Of a DNA stretch of 14,788 nucleotides, positions 14,033 to 14,788 are shown piece by piece. Both the position numbers and the translations under genes were made by a program. The first letter of the stretch is position 1. Each line of letters opens with the position of its first letter. The stretch comes from an uncultured Clostridia bacterium (GTDB taxonomy: Bacteria; Bacillota; Clostridia; Oscillospirales; Ruminococcaceae). Below the pieces are notes generated by a model. It was given only the letters and a program-made list of their open reading frames with translations, was not told where the DNA came from and did not search any database. Where the stretch lies: assembly GCA_937907305.1 (NCBI GenBank), contig CALERQ010000197.1, positions 1 to 14,788 of the forward strand, written 5' to 3'.

Positions 14033-14216
14033 GCAGTATCCTCTCCGTTTCTCTGGTATCCACGAGCTCAAACCGCAGCAGCTCAATGCGCTGTTTCAGG
14101 TCGAAGTAGTGCGGTCCTCGTGCTGTTTTGATCTCTTCCTTGAGCTGTGTCAGCCGGTCCTCCAGCAGCTCCACGCTGCGGTGGTACTCCCCGGCCAGTT
14201 CGGCAATTCCCATCAT
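14016..14216 (-). CDS. Short coiled-coil protein of unknown function (66 aa)
   Basis: I do not recognise it. The 66 residues form an almost continuous charged helix (ELAGEYHRSVELLEDRLTQL and onward to RETERILHDYYN) with heptad-like Leu/Ile spacing, interrupted by a GPHYFDL turn. The frame stays open back to 14441, but that extension runs through the promoter and LexA box (14287-14338), so the start is placed at the ATG pair 14216/14213. The ribosome site AGAGG is about 13 bases upstream, longer than ideal, so the start is less certain than others. The gene overlaps the HTH gene by 17 bp and probably makes a partner for it; that is inference from position only. Confidence 0.65.
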   Translation of the reverse strand: MMGIAELAGEYHRSVELLEDRLTQLKEEIKTARGPHYFDLKQRIELLRFELVDTRETERILHDYYN

Positions 14217-14285
14217 GTTTTCTCGGTTTCCTCTCTTTTTTCTCGATGCGGCATGGTAGCTTTCGGCGAAGGGACCTTTTTGTAA

Positions 14286-14299
14286 AGAACATTTGTTCT
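14286..14299. promoter_or_regulatory. LexA (SOS) box
   Basis: AGAACATTTGTTCT is a 6-bp-armed palindrome. It contains GAAC-N4-GTTC and fits the Gram-positive LexA/DinR consensus CGAACRNRYGTTYC except at its outermost bases. It lies just downstream of the minus-strand promoter, over the expected start region, where binding would block transcription of the 66-aa/HTH pair. Confidence 0.75.
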
Positions 14300-14309
14300 C
14301 TTGCTTCTT

Positions 14310-14338
14310 AGCGTACTCCGCTTTTGGCCATCTGTCAA
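14310..14338 (-). promoter_or_regulatory. Promoter for the coiled-coil / HTH pair
   Basis: On the minus strand, a perfect -35 TTGACA (14338-14333), 17-bp spacer and a poor -10 TACGCT (14315-14310; three of six). The LexA box just beyond it supports its reality. Confidence 0.6.
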
Positions 14339-14371
14339 CCGTTTTTTTCGCAAAGTCCCATAAAACGGCCT

Positions 14372-14397
14372 GCCAAAAAACTTCACTGATTTTTGGC
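14372..14397. promoter_or_regulatory. Inverted repeat between divergent promoters
   Basis: GCCAAAAA (14372-14379) and TTTTTGGC (14390-14397) form a perfect 8-bp dyad with a 10-nt centre. It lies between the leftward promoter (14310-14338) and the rightward one (14420-14447). This suggests an operator for the divergent XRE-type regulator; a bidirectional terminator-like hairpin is the alternative. Confidence 0.4.
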
Positions 14398-14419
14398 GGA
14401 TAAAATTTTGTCGAAAGAC

Positions 14420-14447
14420 TTGACATTCCCGAAAAAATCACTACGAT
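14420..14447 (+). promoter_or_regulatory. Promoter of the XRE-type gene
   Basis: A perfect -35 TTGACA (14420-14425), 16-bp spacer and -10 TACGAT (14442-14447; four of six). Confidence 0.55.
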
Positions 14448-14512
14448 AAGCTATCCCAGGGGTTGGGAAGATTTTTCCGGCCCCAATCCGGGACCGAGAA
14501 GGAGAGAAAGCG

Positions 14513-14740
14513 ATGTATGGCATCAAACTGCGCCAGCTGCGGCGGCAGCTGGGCCTGACCCAGCGGCAGCTGGGGGCGCTGTGCGGGGTGGGCGGCACCA
14601 CCATCAGCATGATAGAGCATGGCAAACGGCTGCCCGGCCGGGAAACCCTGCGCCGGCTGCAGGCGGTACTGGGCGAACTGCCGCCCCGCCCGGCCAAGCC
14701 CCTGCCCACGGCGGAGCTGCTGACCCTGCTGCGGGGCTGA
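14513..14740 (+). CDS. Small XRE-family helix-turn-helix regulator
   Basis: A 75-residue protein that is essentially one Cro/C1-type HTH. LRQLRRQLGLTQRQLGALCG forms helices 1-3, followed by VGGTTISMIEHGKRLP, the recognition helix and the turn typical of XRE proteins, then a helix with TLRRLQAVLG. The C-terminal 20 residues are Pro-rich and end in a short Leu-rich helix. There is no sensor domain. The start ATG 14513 has AAGGAG seven to eight bases upstream. It is divergent from the LexA-controlled pair, and a dyad (14372-14397) lies between the promoters, so mutual or self-regulation is likely but unproven. Small stand-alone XRE proteins often come from mobile elements, but no integrase or att site is visible. 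Confidence 0.82.
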   Translation: MYGIKLRQLRRQLGLTQRQLGALCGVGGTTISMIEHGKRLPGRETLRRLQAVLGELPPRPAKPLPTAELLTLLRG

Positions 14741-14788
14741 GTCCCTGCAAGGGGCAGGGCGGCCCCCCAGACAACCCCCCCCCCCCCC
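14741..14788. other. Right-edge sequence: short hairpin and poly-C tract
   Basis: After the XRE stop, CCCTGC (14743-14748) pairs with GCAGGG (14754-14759). The window then ends in 14 consecutive C's (14775-14788). The hairpin could be a terminator or the first arm of another structured element cut by the edge. The poly-C is most simply a contig-end artefact. Confidence 0.5.

Noticed and set aside
14775..14788. Poly-C tract as a phase-variable homopolymer
   Set aside because: It is exactly at the end of the window and of odd length for a genomic cut; a sequencing or assembly end artefact is simpler. It cannot be judged without flanking sequence.

Overview
This window looks like chromosomal DNA from a high-GC member of the Firmicutes, most likely an Oscillospirales / Ruminococcaceae-type gut anaerobe. 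The evidence is the IspH-ribosomal protein S1 fusion next to cmk and a BaiN/HI0933-type flavoprotein (a clostridial gene order), the strong AAGGAGG-type ribosome binding sites, a Gram-positive LexA box, and a BlaI/M56 protease pair. Lineage is an inference. The right edge ends in 14 C's and is probably a contig end.

Layout. Positions 1-4742 (+): the 3' part of an RpiR-family sugar-phosphate regulator, a flavoprotein overlapping it by ATGA, then cytidylate kinase overlapping an IspH-S1 fusion by 10 bp. Inside the fusion a perfect Shine-Dalgarno and an in-frame ATG lie exactly at the domain junction, with a candidate promoter about 260 bp further upstream, so free S1 may also be made. Positions 4743-5452 (+): a terminator, a structured intergenic repeat, and a monocistronic PerR-like Fur-family gene with its own promoter and possible self-operator. 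Positions 5423-6534 (-): deoC and a small unknown protein, converging on the PerR-like gene at a shared bidirectional terminator. Positions 6694-13440 (-): a three-gene operon of BlaI-type repressor, a 1226-residue M56 (BlaR1-like) membrane protease with a large ectodomain, and an 826-residue lipoprotein related to that ectodomain. A strong promoter carrying four copies of a TTCTAC-N4-GTAGAA operator controls it. Positions 13673-14216 (-): two overlapping small genes (coiled-coil protein; sigma-region-4-like HTH protein) behind a promoter with a consensus LexA box, divergent from a small XRE-type regulator (14513-14740, +).

The most unusual thing is a set of four GC-rich intergenic elements (about 1951-2072, 4808-4928, 6561-6698, 13486-13595). 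Each has an outer stem closing exactly three internal hairpins, nearly all with 3-nt loops and almost no spacer: a cloverleaf or four-way-junction topology. The primary sequences differ but the architecture is the same. Each lies between the 3' end of one gene and the 5' end of the next co-oriented gene, and three of them lie just upstream of a recognisable promoter. I do not recognise a named repeat family with this design.

The second notable system is the BlaI/M56/lipoprotein operon. No penicillin-binding motif is visible in the sensor ectodomain, a lipobox sits at the fourth membrane segment of the protease, and a second sensor-like copy is made as a free lipoprotein. This suggests an envelope-sensing circuit whose signal is unknown.
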